Below, in pieces: positions 17,934 through 26,395 of a stretch of 64,000 bases of DNA. Source of the DNA: Pseudovibrio sp000156235 (GTDB lineage: Bacteria > Pseudomonadota > Alphaproteobacteria > Rhizobiales > Stappiaceae); NCBI RefSeq assembly GCF_000156235.1, contig NZ_DS996809.1, positions 186,001 to 250,000 on the forward strand, read 5' to 3'. The translations under genes and the position numbers were made by a program. The notes under the pieces were generated by a model. The model had not been told where the DNA came from, did not search any database, and worked only from the letters and a program-made list of their open reading frames with translations. Each line of letters opens with the position of its first letter. The first letter of the stretch is position 1.

Positions 17934-18395
17934 ATGACGCCTCTAGACTCATATGACCGCGCCATTTTGCGCATCCTCCAAACGGACAACCGCACCTCTC
18001 AGCAAAAGATTGGCGAGGCCGTCAACTTGTCCGCCCCATCTGTCCAGCGCCGTATCCGGCGTATGGAAGCCGAAGGGGTTATTGCTGCCAATGTCGCTGT
18101 TGTTGACCCAACGATGGTGGGACTGCCGATCACAATTTTTGTTGAGGTAGAACTGGTCAGCGAACTGCCAACCGATATCGACGACGCCAAGCAAATCTTC
18201 CGCGATGCCCCGGAAGTCCAGCAATGCTTCTATGTTACGGGAGAGATTGACTTTGTGCTGGTCGTCGTCGTTGAAAGCATGTCCGCCTACGAAGAATTCA
18301 CCCGCCGCATTTTCTTCAAAAACGGAAACATCAAAAAATTCAAAACCTTCGTTTCGATGGACCCGATTAAGACAGGAGTGAAGGTTTCGGTTTGA
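17934..18395 (+). CDS. Lrp/AsnC-family transcriptional regulator
   Basis: From the ATG at 17934 the product is 153 residues: an N-terminal winged helix (LDSYDRAILRILQTDNRTSQ, then QKIGEAVNLSAPSVQRRIRRMEAEG) and the C-terminal RAM effector domain (ITIFVEVELVS...VQQCFYVTGEIDFVLVVVV). Earlier in-frame ATGs at 17886 and 17904 are less likely because the Lrp fold begins at LDSYDR. It diverges from the amidohydrolase-dpaL pair across about 110 bp, so it is the likely regulator of that pair, probably responding to an amino acid. Confidence 0.88.
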   Translation: MTPLDSYDRAILRILQTDNRTSQQKIGEAVNLSAPSVQRRIRRMEAEGVIAANVAVVDPTMVGLPITIFVEVELVSELPTDIDDAKQIFRDAPEVQQCFYVTGEIDFVLVVVVESMSAYEEFTRRIFFKNGNIKKFKTFVSMDPIKTGVKVSV

Positions 18396-18491
18396 TGGGG
18401 GGGAGTTTAGCGAGCAGATGGAGTGAAATGCCAAGCTAACGACACACCAATTGTTTGGTGGGTTACTATCCAACAATTTCAAGAAGATAAG

Positions 18492-18567
18492 TGGTGCCCG
18501 GAGGCGGATTCGAACCACCGACACGCGGATTTTCAATCCGCTGCTCTACCAACTGAGCTATCCGGGC
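18492..18567 (-). tRNA. tRNA-Phe (GAA)
   Basis: On the minus strand a 76-nt cloverleaf runs from GCCCGGATAGCTCAG to CCGGGCACCA, with acceptor stem GCCCGGA/TCCGGGC, D-loop GTTGGTAGAG, anticodon stem-loop GCGGATTGAAAATCCGC (anticodon GAA) and T-arm GGTTCGAATCC. CCA is encoded. Confidence 0.97.
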
Positions 18568-18730
18568 CTGTCGCGTTGGGCAGTGTGCCCCGCTGAGGTG
18601 AGGGTCTTATAGGGTGGGAAAGTTTGTCTGTCCAGCACCTCAAAGAGTTTTCCCAAAGGCTTTTAGGGGGTTAAATCTTTTTTTTCGCTGAAGACCTTGT
18701 GGCTGAGAAATCACCGCACAAAAAAGGGCG

Positions 18731-18840
18731 AGGCTAAAGCAGTTCGCATTTTCGTTGAAGCACATGAACTGCTTTAGCCTTTGTTTCCCGCGTATCTTTA
18801 TCTGAAAACCGGTTCCCACTTTTCAGCGATACGCTTTAGA
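18731..18840. repeat. Composite dispersed palindromic repeat (two modules)
   Basis: The left module is a perfect 15-bp inverted repeat, AGGCTAAAGCAGTTC (18731-18745) and GAACTGCTTTAGCCT (18766-18780). The right module (18789-18840) is an imperfect palindrome with CGCGTATCTTTATCTG, AAAACCGG and CACTTTTCAGCGATACGC. The same two-module layout recurs at 40538-40645, and the right module alone at 22147, 55430 and, degenerate, 3825. This is the style of REP/RIME-like elements in alphaproteobacteria. The remaining gap 18396-18870 holds only tRNA-Phe. Confidence 0.7.
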
Positions 18841-18870
18841 GCACCCTTTTCATCCCAATATCTATGGATC

Positions 18871-19983
18871 TTAAACCGTGACCCAACCAGACTGTTCGTG
18901 GGATTTGGCCATGGACTGAACGAGGCCTTCGATGAAGATGCCACGCTCGAAGTCGATCAGGTGGCTTTCCTGTCCCTGCAGGCTCTTCAGGATCTCATTG
19001 ACTTCGATGATCTTCAGGTCGTTGAAGCCGAGGCCGTGGCCCGGAGCCGGAATGAAGCGGTCGTATGGTTCGTGTGCAGGACCAGCCAGAATGGTGGTGT
19101 AGCCCTGCCCTGCGACGTCACCTTCCGCCTTGTAGACGTGCATTTCGTTCATGCGTTCCTGATCATAAACGATAGAGCCTTTGGAGCCGAAGATCTGTAC
19201 GGCGATGCGGCCTTTGCGGCCCCATGCGGAACGGTTGAGCTGCAGAGTACCATTGCCGCCATTTTCCAGTTCAAACAGCACGGTAGCAGCATCGTAGGTT
19301 TCAACGGTCTTGTCGTTGCCGGATGCGTCCTTGCGGGTTGCGTAAGGCTTGGTCATGTGACACATGACTTTAGCAATGCGCAGGTCCAGTGCCATGAGCA
19401 GGGACATGGTGTGTACGCCGAAGTCATCCAGAGCACCGAAACCGGAAGCTGCGCCGCTCTTGATGCCCCATTCATCATCCGGGTTGGCCATGAAGTCTTC
19501 GTCCATCTCAAGACGGATCTGAAGCACGTCGCCGATCTCACCTGAGTTGAGCAGATCGCGGATACGGCGCATCATCGGGTTCTGGATGTAGTTGTAGCCG
19601 AGGAAGGTTTTCTTGCCGGACTTGCGGGATGCTTCGAGCATCTTCTGGGCATCTTCAAAAGAAGGTGCCATTGGCTTTTCGCAGTAAACGTGCTTGCCAG
19701 CTTCGAGTGCTGCAATCGCCATTTCCGGGTGGAACTCGTTCGGCGTGGTAATCGAGATAATATGGATATCAGGATCGGCCAGCATATCGCGCCAGTTGCC
19801 CGTTGACTTGGCAAAGCCGAAGTCTTTTGCGCGCGCTGCTGCCAACTCTTCATTCACCTCAGCAAGCGTTACCAGTTCTGGCTTGAGCTCACCACCAAAC
19901 ACACCGGATACGGCATTCCATGCCAGAGCATGACATTTGCCCATATATCCGGTTCCAATCAGACCTACGCCGATTTTTTCCAT
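18871..19983 (-). CDS. Gfo/Idh/MocA-family NAD(P)-dependent oxidoreductase
   Basis: A 370-residue sugar/polyol dehydrogenase. The N-terminal Rossmann fold has VGLIGTGYMGKCHALAW (residues 5-21). The catalytic motif EKPM follows in GKHVYCEKPMAPSFEDAQ (about 93-110), and the C-terminal beta-sheet domain includes GFGALDDFGVHTMSLLMAL with the conserved Asp/His. It is the last gene of the ABC importer operon. It probably oxidises an inositol isomer or a related cyclitol or sugar imported by it, complementing the iolG product encoded elsewhere in the cluster. Exact substrate unknown. A hairpin in the 201-bp upstream gap may reduce read-through into it. Confidence 0.85.
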   Translation of the reverse strand: MEKIGVGLIGTGYMGKCHALAWNAVSGVFGGELKPELVTLAEVNEELAAARAKDFGFAKSTGNWRDMLADPDIHIISITTPNEFHPEMAIAALEAGKHVYCEKPMAPSFEDAQKMLEASRKSGKKTFLGYNYIQNPMMRRIRDLLNSGEIGDVLQIRLEMDEDFMANPDDEWGIKSGAASGFGALDDFGVHTMSLLMALDLRIAKVMCHMTKPYATRKDASGNDKTVETYDAATVLFELENGGNGTLQLNRSAWGRKGRIAVQIFGSKGSIVYDQERMNEMHVYKAEGDVAGQGYTTILAGPAHEPYDRFIPAPGHGLGFNDLKIIEVNEILKSLQGQESHLIDFERGIFIEGLVQSMAKSHEQSGWVTV

Positions 19984-20079
19984 CTCAGTAATCCTGAAAG
20001 TGCTCCCAGAGCGAAGCGGGTTCTTGTTCTTAATTGGTTCCCACAGAACGCGCTTTGAAACGGAGCATTGCTAGAAAGA

Positions 20080-20110
20080 AGGAGCGGCACGATCGGGTAA
20101 TGCCGCTCCT
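20080..20110 (-). terminator. Hairpin between the ABC ATPase and oxidoreductase genes
   Basis: A perfect 10-bp stem AGGAGCGGCA / TGCCGCTCCT with an 11-base loop. On the minus strand it is followed by TCTTTCT. It could terminate the importer mRNA partially, lowering expression of the downstream oxidoreductase, or stabilise the 3' end of the transporter transcript. Confidence 0.55.
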
Positions 20111-20184
20111 CAATGTGTCATTGAACAACCTGTATGTTGCGTATGCCTGGACCGGGAACTGAGTTTAGTTCTCGGAAATACGCA

Positions 20185-20964
20185 TCACACGGTGCCGCCC
20201 AATGATGCCTCCAGACTGGCAAGCTCCTGCCCGCCAGCCATCAAGTCTTGTAGTTCCTCAGCGGTGATCTCGCCCTTCTTCGCAGTGCCGAGGGTTTTGC
20301 CCCGGTTCAGCACTGTGAAACGATCCCCCACTGCCATGGCGTGGCGAACGTTGTGCGAAATGAACACGACGCCAACACCTTTCTTGCGGACCTTATCCAT
20401 GGTCGAGAGCACGTTTGAAGTCTGGCGTACGCCCAGAGCTGAAGTCGGCTCGTCAAGGATGAGGACCTTCGCGCCGAAGTACACGGCGCGCGCGATTGCG
20501 ACTGTCTGGCGCTCACCACCAGACAATGTACCCACGGCCTGATCCGGTTCGCGCAGGTTGATGCCCATCTTGGACATCTCTTCCATGGTCACTTCGTTTG
20601 CGTACTTGTGATCGAAGTAAGAGATTGGTCCGAACTTCTTGACTGGCTCGCGGCCCAGCCAGAAGTTGCGGGTGATGGACATGAGCGGGATCATGGCCAG
20701 ATCCTGGTGCACCGTTGCGATGCCAGAATTCATTGCATCGCGCGGGCTTTCAAAGACCTGCTTTTGACCGTCAACGAAGATCTCGCCCTTACTTGGCTTG
20801 TGCACGCCGGACATGGTTTTGATGAAGGTGGATTTACCTGCACCATTATCACCAAGCAGACAATGCACTTCGCCGGGCATTACAGAGAAGGAAACACCAG
20901 CCAAAGCAATTACGGAACCGAAGTGCTTTTCGATGTTCTTCATCTCTACGATAGGTGATGTCAT
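20185..20964 (-). CDS. Sugar/inositol ABC importer ATPase (single-domain CUT2 type)
   Basis: A 259-residue ATPase with Walker A GDNGAGKSTFIKTMSG, Q-loop IATVHQDLAMIP, signature LSGGERQTVAIARAV, Walker B VLILDEPTSALG and H-loop FISHNVRHAMAVGD. Most CUT2 importers (RbsA, IatA) use a double-length ATPase of about 500 residues. This is a half-size protein of the FrcA kind and presumably acts as a homodimer. It starts two bases after the permease stop codon (TGATCATG). The location opposite the iol genes suggests inositol as substrate, which the sequence alone cannot prove. Confidence 0.87.
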   Translation of the reverse strand: MTSPIVEMKNIEKHFGSVIALAGVSFSVMPGEVHCLLGDNGAGKSTFIKTMSGVHKPSKGEIFVDGQKQVFESPRDAMNSGIATVHQDLAMIPLMSITRNFWLGREPVKKFGPISYFDHKYANEVTMEEMSKMGINLREPDQAVGTLSGGERQTVAIARAVYFGAKVLILDEPTSALGVRQTSNVLSTMDKVRKKGVGVVFISHNVRHAMAVGDRFTVLNRGKTLGTAKKGEITAEELQDLMAGGQELASLEASLGGTV

Positions 20965-20966
20965 GA

Positions 20967-22073
20967 TCAGCGCTCCCCTGTGACGCGCTTGCGGATCATG
21001 TTGTTAAACAACACCGCAATCAGCAGCATGGAACCGAGGAAGACCAGATACCAGTCCTGATCGATATTGGTGTAGCTGAGGCCGATCAGCACCATACCGA
21101 AGATGATGGAGCCAAAGAATGCACCAATTGCTGACCCGTAACCACCGGTGAGCAGACAACCGCCAATCACCGCTGCAATGATGGCCTCAAACTCCTTCTG
21201 GAAGCCACGACGGGCATCGGTGGAGCCTGCATCCATCACGGTGAGGATTGCGACAAGCGCTGCACAACATGCGGTGAACATGAACAGGTACATCTTGACC
21301 TTGCGCACCGGAACACCGGAGTTGCTTGCTGCGTTGCTGTCGCCGCCAGCTGCAAAGATCCAGCTGCCATAGCGGGAGCGCAGAAGCACCCAGGTAGCCA
21401 CAAGAGCGAGCAGCAGGAACCAGATGATGTCAACCGGAACACCGTCGACCTTTGGTTTGCCGGACTTAAAGGTGTCGATCCAGCCAGCTTCCGCCAACCA
21501 GTAGAACAGGGGTGTAAACGCTTCGCCGCTGAAGAACTCAGCCAACCACGAACCTTCAAACTCCTGACGAATGCCGCGGAGCTGGGTGGAGCCACCAGTT
21601 GCAGCCTTGAGGCCAACCAGAGACAGACCACGCAAGATGAAGAGGAACGCTAGCGTTACAATGAAGGACGGCAGACCTGTGCGGATAACGATCTGCCCGT
21701 TGAGGGCACCCATCGCAGCTGCCGCCATGAAGGTGACAATAATCGCTGCAAACAACGGCAGGTCAAAGGTGACCATTGCCGCGCCGAAGATCAGCCCTGT
21801 GAACGCAACCATGGAGCCAACGGAGAGGTCAAACTCGCCGCCGATCATGAGAAGTGCTGCTCCGATTGCCAGAATGCCGAGCTGGGCAGCAGGCGTCATG
21901 AAGTTCATGACCCCCGCAAGGGTGAACATCTTGGAGTCAGCAGTGAAAAGAAAGAAGATTGTTACGAGAGCAAGGCCAGCAATAGCGCCGAGTTCCGGAC
22001 GCTTCATGAGCCGGGAGATGAGCGAGATTTTTTTTACTCTTTCGTCCGCGCTCTCAACAGCAAGATCGGACAT
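20967..22073 (-). CDS. Sugar/inositol ABC importer permease (RbsC-like)
   Basis: I chose ATG at 22073 (MSDLAVESADERVKK) because GAGGGA lies upstream; an in-frame start at 22124 has none. The 368-residue protein has about ten hydrophobic helices, with the BPD_transp_2 signatures GILAIGAALLMIGGEFDLSV then GSMVAFTGLI, GQIVIRTGLPSFIVTLAFLF and AIIAAVIGGCLLTGGYGSAI. FDLSVGS and the glycine-rich GGYGS segment are standard in RbsC/FrcC permeases. A palindromic repeat (22147-22195) separates it from the binding-protein gene. Confidence 0.88.
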   Translation of the reverse strand: MSDLAVESADERVKKISLISRLMKRPELGAIAGLALVTIFFLFTADSKMFTLAGVMNFMTPAAQLGILAIGAALLMIGGEFDLSVGSMVAFTGLIFGAAMVTFDLPLFAAIIVTFMAAAAMGALNGQIVIRTGLPSFIVTLAFLFILRGLSLVGLKAATGGSTQLRGIRQEFEGSWLAEFFSGEAFTPLFYWLAEAGWIDTFKSGKPKVDGVPVDIIWFLLLALVATWVLLRSRYGSWIFAAGGDSNAASNSGVPVRKVKMYLFMFTACCAALVAILTVMDAGSTDARRGFQKEFEAIIAAVIGGCLLTGGYGSAIGAFFGSIIFGMVLIGLSYTNIDQDWYLVFLGSMLLIAVLFNNMIRKRVTGER

Positions 22074-22146
22074 TTTATTTCCCTCAGTTTGCATGGATGA
22101 GAGGGATGTGTGCACCCCTCCCATAGCAAAGCTCCTTAGAGCCAGT

Positions 22147-22195
22147 CACGTATCCTTACCCGAAAACCGAATTTCACTTTTCGGGGATACGTCCT
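22147..22195. repeat. Dispersed palindromic repeat inside the ABC operon
   Basis: Right-module copy: CACGTATCCTTACCCGAAAA, CCGAATTTCACTTTTC and GGGGATACGTCC form an imperfect palindrome. It lies within the operon between the binding-protein and permease genes, and its last bases overlap the binding-protein stop codon (TAG, 22194-22196 on the minus strand). Such a hairpin could protect the upstream message from 3' exonucleases, giving more binding protein than permease. Confidence 0.65.
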
Positions 22196-23120
22196 AGCGG
22201 ATGCCTTGAGCGGACAGCTCAACAACCTGGCCTGCTTTGTCAGCAGTGATCAGGTTTGGACCGGATGGAACGTTGCCACCTGGAATAAGTCCATACTCTG
22301 CATTGAGAGCGAGGAAGATAACTGGCAGGTAGCCCTGCAGGAACTGCTGCTGGTCAATTGCAAATGCTGCTTTGCCGTCAACAACTGCCTGCAGGAAGCC
22401 TGCGGACATGTCGAAGGTTGCTACATTTACTTCACCAGTGCGTCCGACAGCTTCAACCGCTGCTACTGCTGGCTCACCCACGAGAGAAGCACCAAGACCC
22501 ATGATGGTGTCGATGTCTTCGTTGGATTCCAGAGTCGCTTTGATCTTAGCTTCTACTTCTGCCGGATCGTTGTTGGTTGGAACAACGGTCACGTTGCCAC
22601 CGAAGCCAGCTGCAAAGCCTTCACAACGCAGGTCGAGGGAAACGTTGCCCACTTCCTGGTTGACGCAGATGCCGACCTTGCCGCCCATGTCAGCAAGCTT
22701 CTTACCTGCTGCTTTACCAGCGTCAAACTCGTCCTGACCTACGTGAAGCAGGGTGCCGAAGCTTGCGGACACGTCGCTACCGGAGTTCATAGAGATGACA
22801 GGGATGCCAGCTTCCACTGCTTTGGTGATGGATGGACCAAGCGCGTCGCCATCTGGAATGGACACAACAATTCCGTCCGGCTCCTGAACGATGGCTGCAT
22901 CGATAAGCTGGCTCATGGCCACCATGTCAAAAGTTTCTGGAGCACGGTAAGAAACGTTTGCGCCGCTGTCCTTTGCTGCTTTGTCTACACCGTTTTTAAC
23001 AACAGACCAGAATGGGTCGTTTGCCTGGCCGTGGCTCACAACAATAATGTCAGCAGCCATTACAGCAGGTGCAGTCATGATCGCAGCAGCAGCTACGAAC
23101 GCGCGTAAAGTCTTTTTCAT
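22194..23120 (-). CDS. Sugar/inositol ABC importer substrate-binding protein (RbsB-like)
   Basis: The start ATG at 23120 (MKKTLRAFVAAAAIMTAPAV) follows GGGAGG and opens a Sec signal peptide ending ...AVMAA. The mature part is a type I periplasmic binding protein (Peripla_BP_4): DIIVVSHGQANDPFWSVVKN, QLIDAAIVQEPDGIVVSIPD, GIPVISMNSGSDV, and a C-terminal GFLQAVVDGKAAFAIDQQQF then LQGYLPVIFLAL. The DQQQ/GY pattern is common in inositol/ribose/fructose SBPs. It is first in the importer operon, diverging from the RpiR regulator. Confidence 0.88.
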   Translation of the reverse strand: MKKTLRAFVAAAAIMTAPAVMAADIIVVSHGQANDPFWSVVKNGVDKAAKDSGANVSYRAPETFDMVAMSQLIDAAIVQEPDGIVVSIPDGDALGPSITKAVEAGIPVISMNSGSDVSASFGTLLHVGQDEFDAGKAAGKKLADMGGKVGICVNQEVGNVSLDLRCEGFAAGFGGNVTVVPTNNDPAEVEAKIKATLESNEDIDTIMGLGASLVGEPAVAAVEAVGRTGEVNVATFDMSAGFLQAVVDGKAAFAIDQQQFLQGYLPVIFLALNAEYGLIPGGNVPSGPNLITADKAGQVVELSAQGIR

Positions 23121-23383
23121 ATAAACCTCCCAAGATTGGCGCATGCCAATTTTAAGTCAGGGTTTCCCCTAGAAGTCCGGTGTGTATCTCGTCCATAAAC
23201 ACCAGAGTTCGAATGCGTCTCCGCATATATTGTAGTGCTCAGCCGTCCCACGGGCGAAAGCACCCATCCCCTTTTATATCAACGCAAGCCTGTTTGCGGC
23301 AAATCCGTGCTGGATCTGCAAGATACAAGGTAGATGGACAGAGCGCGTGTTACCGGCCCTACAATCGTAGAATTCATCCAAAT

Positions 23384-23450
23384 TTTTCCAATTCGGAAAA
23401 TTCATTCCAAATTTATAGAACGTACATTGCGGTTTTTCAAGTTTTGGAAT
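23384..23450. promoter_or_regulatory. Candidate IolR-type operators between importer and regulator genes
   Basis: Overlapping inverted repeats: TTTTCC (23384-23389) with GGAAAA (23395-23400), and GGAA-N6-TTCC at 23395-23408, the spacing I recall for rhizobial IolR sites. Half-sites ATTCCA (23404-23409) and TGGAAT (23445-23450) follow, the latter 12 bases before the regulator start. The regulator probably controls itself and the divergent importer. The rest of the 341-bp gap (23121-23461) contains only a small palindrome at 23135-23150 near the importer ribosome site. Confidence 0.6.
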
Positions 23451-23461
23451 AGATTTTTTTC

Positions 23462-24313
23462 ATGACACAGAATTTAGATGCAATTAGCCCAGACATTCCC
23501 TCGGATTACGAGAGCCTGAAGGCTAGAATAAGTACTCTTTCGGAGAGCATGCCGAAGAGACTTTTGCAGTGCGCACGGTACGCATTAGCAAATCCGGACA
23601 GAATCGCTCTCGGCACAACAGCGGAGATTGCCAGTGCTGCAGGCGTGCAGCCGTCTACTCTTGTACGCTTTGCGCAAACACTGGGGTTTGATGGTTTCTC
23701 GCAGATGCAGCAGATCTTCCAGGGGCAACTGGTTGGCCGCAGCTCTGAGTATACAGAGCGCCTGACCAAGATCCGTGAAAGCGGAACAAACACCCCTGGC
23801 AGCATTCTGGGCAACTTCGTGGAACGCTCCAAGCAGTCGCTGGATGATTTGCTGCGGCAAGTGGATACGGTGGCGCTGGAACGCACCATCGAAGCGCTGT
23901 CAGCTGCAGAAAACATACACTTATTGGGACTTAGGCGTGCATACCCGGTGGTTAGCTACTTGCACTATACATTGGGCAAGATGGGCGTCAGAACCAATCT
24001 TTTGGAATACACGGGAGGGATTTTAGAAGAGCGTGTTCAGTTCATCAATGAGAACGATGCATTGTTTGTGGCGACCTTCAGCCCCTACTCTCCAGAGGTG
24101 GTTGAGTTTGCCAGCAAGGCCTTTGGTCGCGGCGTGGCGGTGGTGTCTTTGACGGACAGTGTTCTGTCTCCAATCGCCCGCGTTTCTTCAACCGTTCTGG
24201 AGGTAAATGAGGCAGAGCACGGCGCTTTCCGTTCACTCTCCACAACCATGTGCCTTGCAACTTCTATCGCTGTTGCAGTTGGCGATGCACGAAAGTGGAC
24301 CTCCCTCTCCTAG
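23462..24313 (+). CDS. iolR: MurR/RpiR-family regulator, probable inositol repressor
   Basis: A 283-residue regulator. The N-terminal HTH_6 domain (about 15-95) has MPKRLLQCARYALANPDRIA, TTAEIASAAGVQPSTLVRFA and QTLGFDGFSQMQQIFQ. The C-terminal SIS domain (about 130-270) includes IHLLGLRRAYPVVSYLHYTL and DALFVATFSPYSPEVVEFAS, which binds a phosphosugar-like effector. Alphaproteobacterial IolR proteins are of this family, unlike the DeoR-type IolR of Bacillus. It sits between the importer operon and iolC, with TGGAAT half-sites on both sides. Confidence 0.85.
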   Translation: MTQNLDAISPDIPSDYESLKARISTLSESMPKRLLQCARYALANPDRIALGTTAEIASAAGVQPSTLVRFAQTLGFDGFSQMQQIFQGQLVGRSSEYTERLTKIRESGTNTPGSILGNFVERSKQSLDDLLRQVDTVALERTIEALSAAENIHLLGLRRAYPVVSYLHYTLGKMGVRTNLLEYTGGILEERVQFINENDALFVATFSPYSPEVVEFASKAFGRGVAVVSLTDSVLSPIARVSSTVLEVNEAEHGAFRSLSTTMCLATSIAVAVGDARKWTSLS

Positions 24314-24380
24314 AGTATCTCTAAGGAATCAAAGGGAAGCCCACACAGCACCGAAAATGGAAGAGAGCTTCCCCAAATTT

Positions 24381-24437
24381 TGGAATGAAGCTCATTCTAT
24401 TTTGAACATACATTCCACTTGTGATTATTTTTGGAAT
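24381..24437. promoter_or_regulatory. Candidate IolR-type operators ahead of iolC
   Basis: TGGAAT at 24381-24386 begins a near-palindrome whose core GAATGA-AGC-TCATTC (24383-24397) is perfect. ATTCCA (24412-24417) and TGGAAT (24432-24437) form a second, wider inverted pair. These are the same half-sites as upstream of the regulator gene, supporting joint control of transport and catabolism. Confidence 0.55.
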
Positions 24438-24481
24438 ATGTAATCTTTCAGGAAATGCTAGTACCTGATTGGGAGAATCCG

Positions 24482-26395
24482 TTGAAATCACTTGATGTCA
24501 TCACAATCGGCCGGTCATCGGTCGACCTGTATGGAACGCAGGTTGGCAGCCGACTTGAAGACATGTCTTCGTTTAATAAGTATGTCGGCGGGTCACCAAC
24601 CAATATGTCAGTGGGAACAGCTCGTCTTGGGCTGAAGTCTGCCCTGATCTCCCGCGTAGGGGACGAGCACATGGGCCGCTTCATTCGCGAGCAGCTGGTT
24701 AAAGAAGGCGTTTGTGTCGATGGCCTTGTCACCGACAAAGAGCGTCTGACTGCACTTGTTATTCTAGGTATTCGCGATAAGGAACAGTTCCCGCTGATCT
24801 TTTATCGTGAGAACTGTGCCGACATGGCACTGTGCGAAGATGACATTGATCCTGAATTCATCGCCTCAGCTGGCTGTGTAACTGTTACCGGTACGCACCT
24901 TTCGCACCCACGCACAGAAGCTGCTGTTCTTAAAGCGCTGCGTCTTGCGAAAGAGAACGGCGCCCGCACTGCTCTGGACATTGATTACCGCCCGAACCTC
25001 TGGGGTCTTGCTGGTCATGGTGATGGTGAAGAGCGCTTCATCGCATCTGAGAAAGTGACCGCGGAGCTGCAAAAGCACTTGCACCTATTTGATCTGATCG
25101 TGGGTACGGAAGAAGAGTTCCATATCGCTGGCGGTTCTACCGATACCCTTGAAGCCCTGAACGCCGTGCGTAAGGTCAGCAAGGCTGCTCTGGTTTGCAA
25201 GCGTGGCCCTATGGGCGCTGTGGTGTTTGAAGACGAGATTGGCGCGAGCCTTGATGACGGCAAGTCCGGTCCGGGCTTCCCGATTGAAGTGTTCAACGTG
25301 CTTGGTGCTGGTGACGGCTTCATGTCCGGCCTGTTGCGTGGCTGGCTGAAGGATGAGACCTGGGAAACCACCCTCACCTATGCCAATGCATGTGGTGCGT
25401 TTGCAGTCTCCCGTCACGGCTGTGCACCTGCTTACCCAAGCTGGGAAGAGTTGCAGTGGTTCCTTGAGAACGGTTCTACCGAGCACGCTCTGCGTAAAGA
25501 CAAGAAGCTGGAGCAGATCCACTGGGCGACTAACCGCAAGGGCGACTGGTCCAACATGAAGGTGTTTGCCTTCGACCATCGCTCTCAGCTGGAAGACATG
25601 GCTGCCAAAGTTGGCGCTTCTGAAGACAAGATCCCTGAGTTTAAAGAGCTTTGCCTCAAAGCTGCTCAGCAGGTTCGTGCTGGTGGTGACGACTACGGTA
25701 TTTTGTGTGATGGCCGTCTTGGTGAGGAAGCTCTGTTCAAAGCAACCGGATCCGGTCTTTGGATTGGCCGCCCTGTTGAACTACCGGGCTCTCGCCCGCT
25801 GGAGCTGGAGATTGGTCCGGACCTTGGCTCACAGCTGGCAGAATGGCCGGTTGAGCACGTGGTTAAGGTGCTGTGCTTCTACCATCCGGACGACAGCGCT
25901 GAGATGAAGGCCCGTCAGGAAGAAACGATCCTTCGCCTTGCGCATGCATGCCGCGAAAATAATCTTGAGTTTTTGCTGGAAGTCATCCCGTCCAAGGTTG
26001 GACCGGTTGATGATGACACCACCGCGACCATCATTCAGCGCTTCTATGATCTGGGTGTTTACCCTGACTGGTGGAAGCTGGAGCCATTGAAGACCGACGC
26101 AGGCTGGCAGAAAGCTTGTGATGCGATCAAGAAAAATGATCCTTGGTGCCGCGGTATTGTTGTTCTTGGCCTTGATGCACCGGCTGAAGAGCTCGCAGCG
26201 AGCTTTGAGGTTGCAGGCAAGTATGACCTTGTGAAAGGTTTTGCTGTAGGCCGTACCATTTTTGCTGAAGCTGCTGAGAAGTGGCTTGGCGGAAACATTT
26301 CTGACGAAGAAGCCATTGCGAACATGGCTGCGAAATTTGAAGGTCTCGGTTCTGTCTGGGAGCAGGCCCGAGCGGATAAGAAAGAAGTTGCATGA
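24482..26395 (+). CDS. iolC: 5-dehydro-2-deoxygluconokinase fused to DUF2090 domain
   Basis: I chose a TTG start at 24482: GGGAGAA lies six bases upstream and the protein then opens MKSLDVITIGRSSVDLYGTQ, the usual IolC beginning. Upstream TTG/ATG codons lack good sites. Residues about 1-325 are a PfkB/ribokinase-type kinase (GGSPTNMSVGTARLG; active-site NVLGAGDGFMSGLLRGW) that phosphorylates 2-deoxy-5-keto-gluconate. Residues about 360-635 are the DUF2090 domain (MKVFAFDHRSQLEDMAAKVG, then GILCDGRLGEEAL), thought to act as the downstream aldolase or in sugar-phosphate binding. This fusion is normal in alphaproteobacteria. Its stop overlaps the iolD start by four bases. Confidence 0.93.
   Translation: MKSLDVITIGRSSVDLYGTQVGSRLEDMSSFNKYVGGSPTNMSVGTARLGLKSALISRVGDEHMGRFIREQLVKEGVCVDGLVTDKERLTALVILGIRDKEQFPLIFYRENCADMALCEDDIDPEFIASAGCVTVTGTHLSHPRTEAAVLKALRLAKENGARTALDIDYRPNLWGLAGHGDGEERFIASEKVTAELQKHLHLFDLIVGTEEEFHIAGGSTDTLEALNAVRKVSKAALVCKRGPMGAVVFEDEIGASLDDGKSGPGFPIEVFNVLGAGDGFMSGLLRGWLKDETWETTLTYANACGAFAVSRHGCAPAYPSWEELQWFLENGSTEHALRKDKKLEQIHWATNRKGDWSNMKVFAFDHRSQLEDMAAKVGASEDKIPEFKELCLKAAQQVRAGGDDYGILCDGRLGEEALFKATGSGLWIGRPVELPGSRPLELEIGPDLGSQLAEWPVEHVVKVLCFYHPDDSAEMKARQEETILRLAHACRENNLEFLLEVIPSKVGPVDDDTTATIIQRFYDLGVYPDWWKLEPLKTDAGWQKACDAIKKNDPWCRGIVVLGLDAPAEELAASFEVAGKYDLVKGFAVGRTIFAEAAEKWLGGNISDEEAIANMAAKFEGLGSVWEQARADKKEVA

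Noticed and set aside
18781..19545. A 254-codon plus-strand open frame opposite the oxidoreductase
   Set aside because: Starts in the palindromic repeat and runs antisense to the conserved gene.
22206..23108. A 300-codon plus-strand open frame opposite the ABC binding-protein gene
   Set aside because: Shadow of the conserved binding protein; composition is Cys/Phe/His-rich and atypical.
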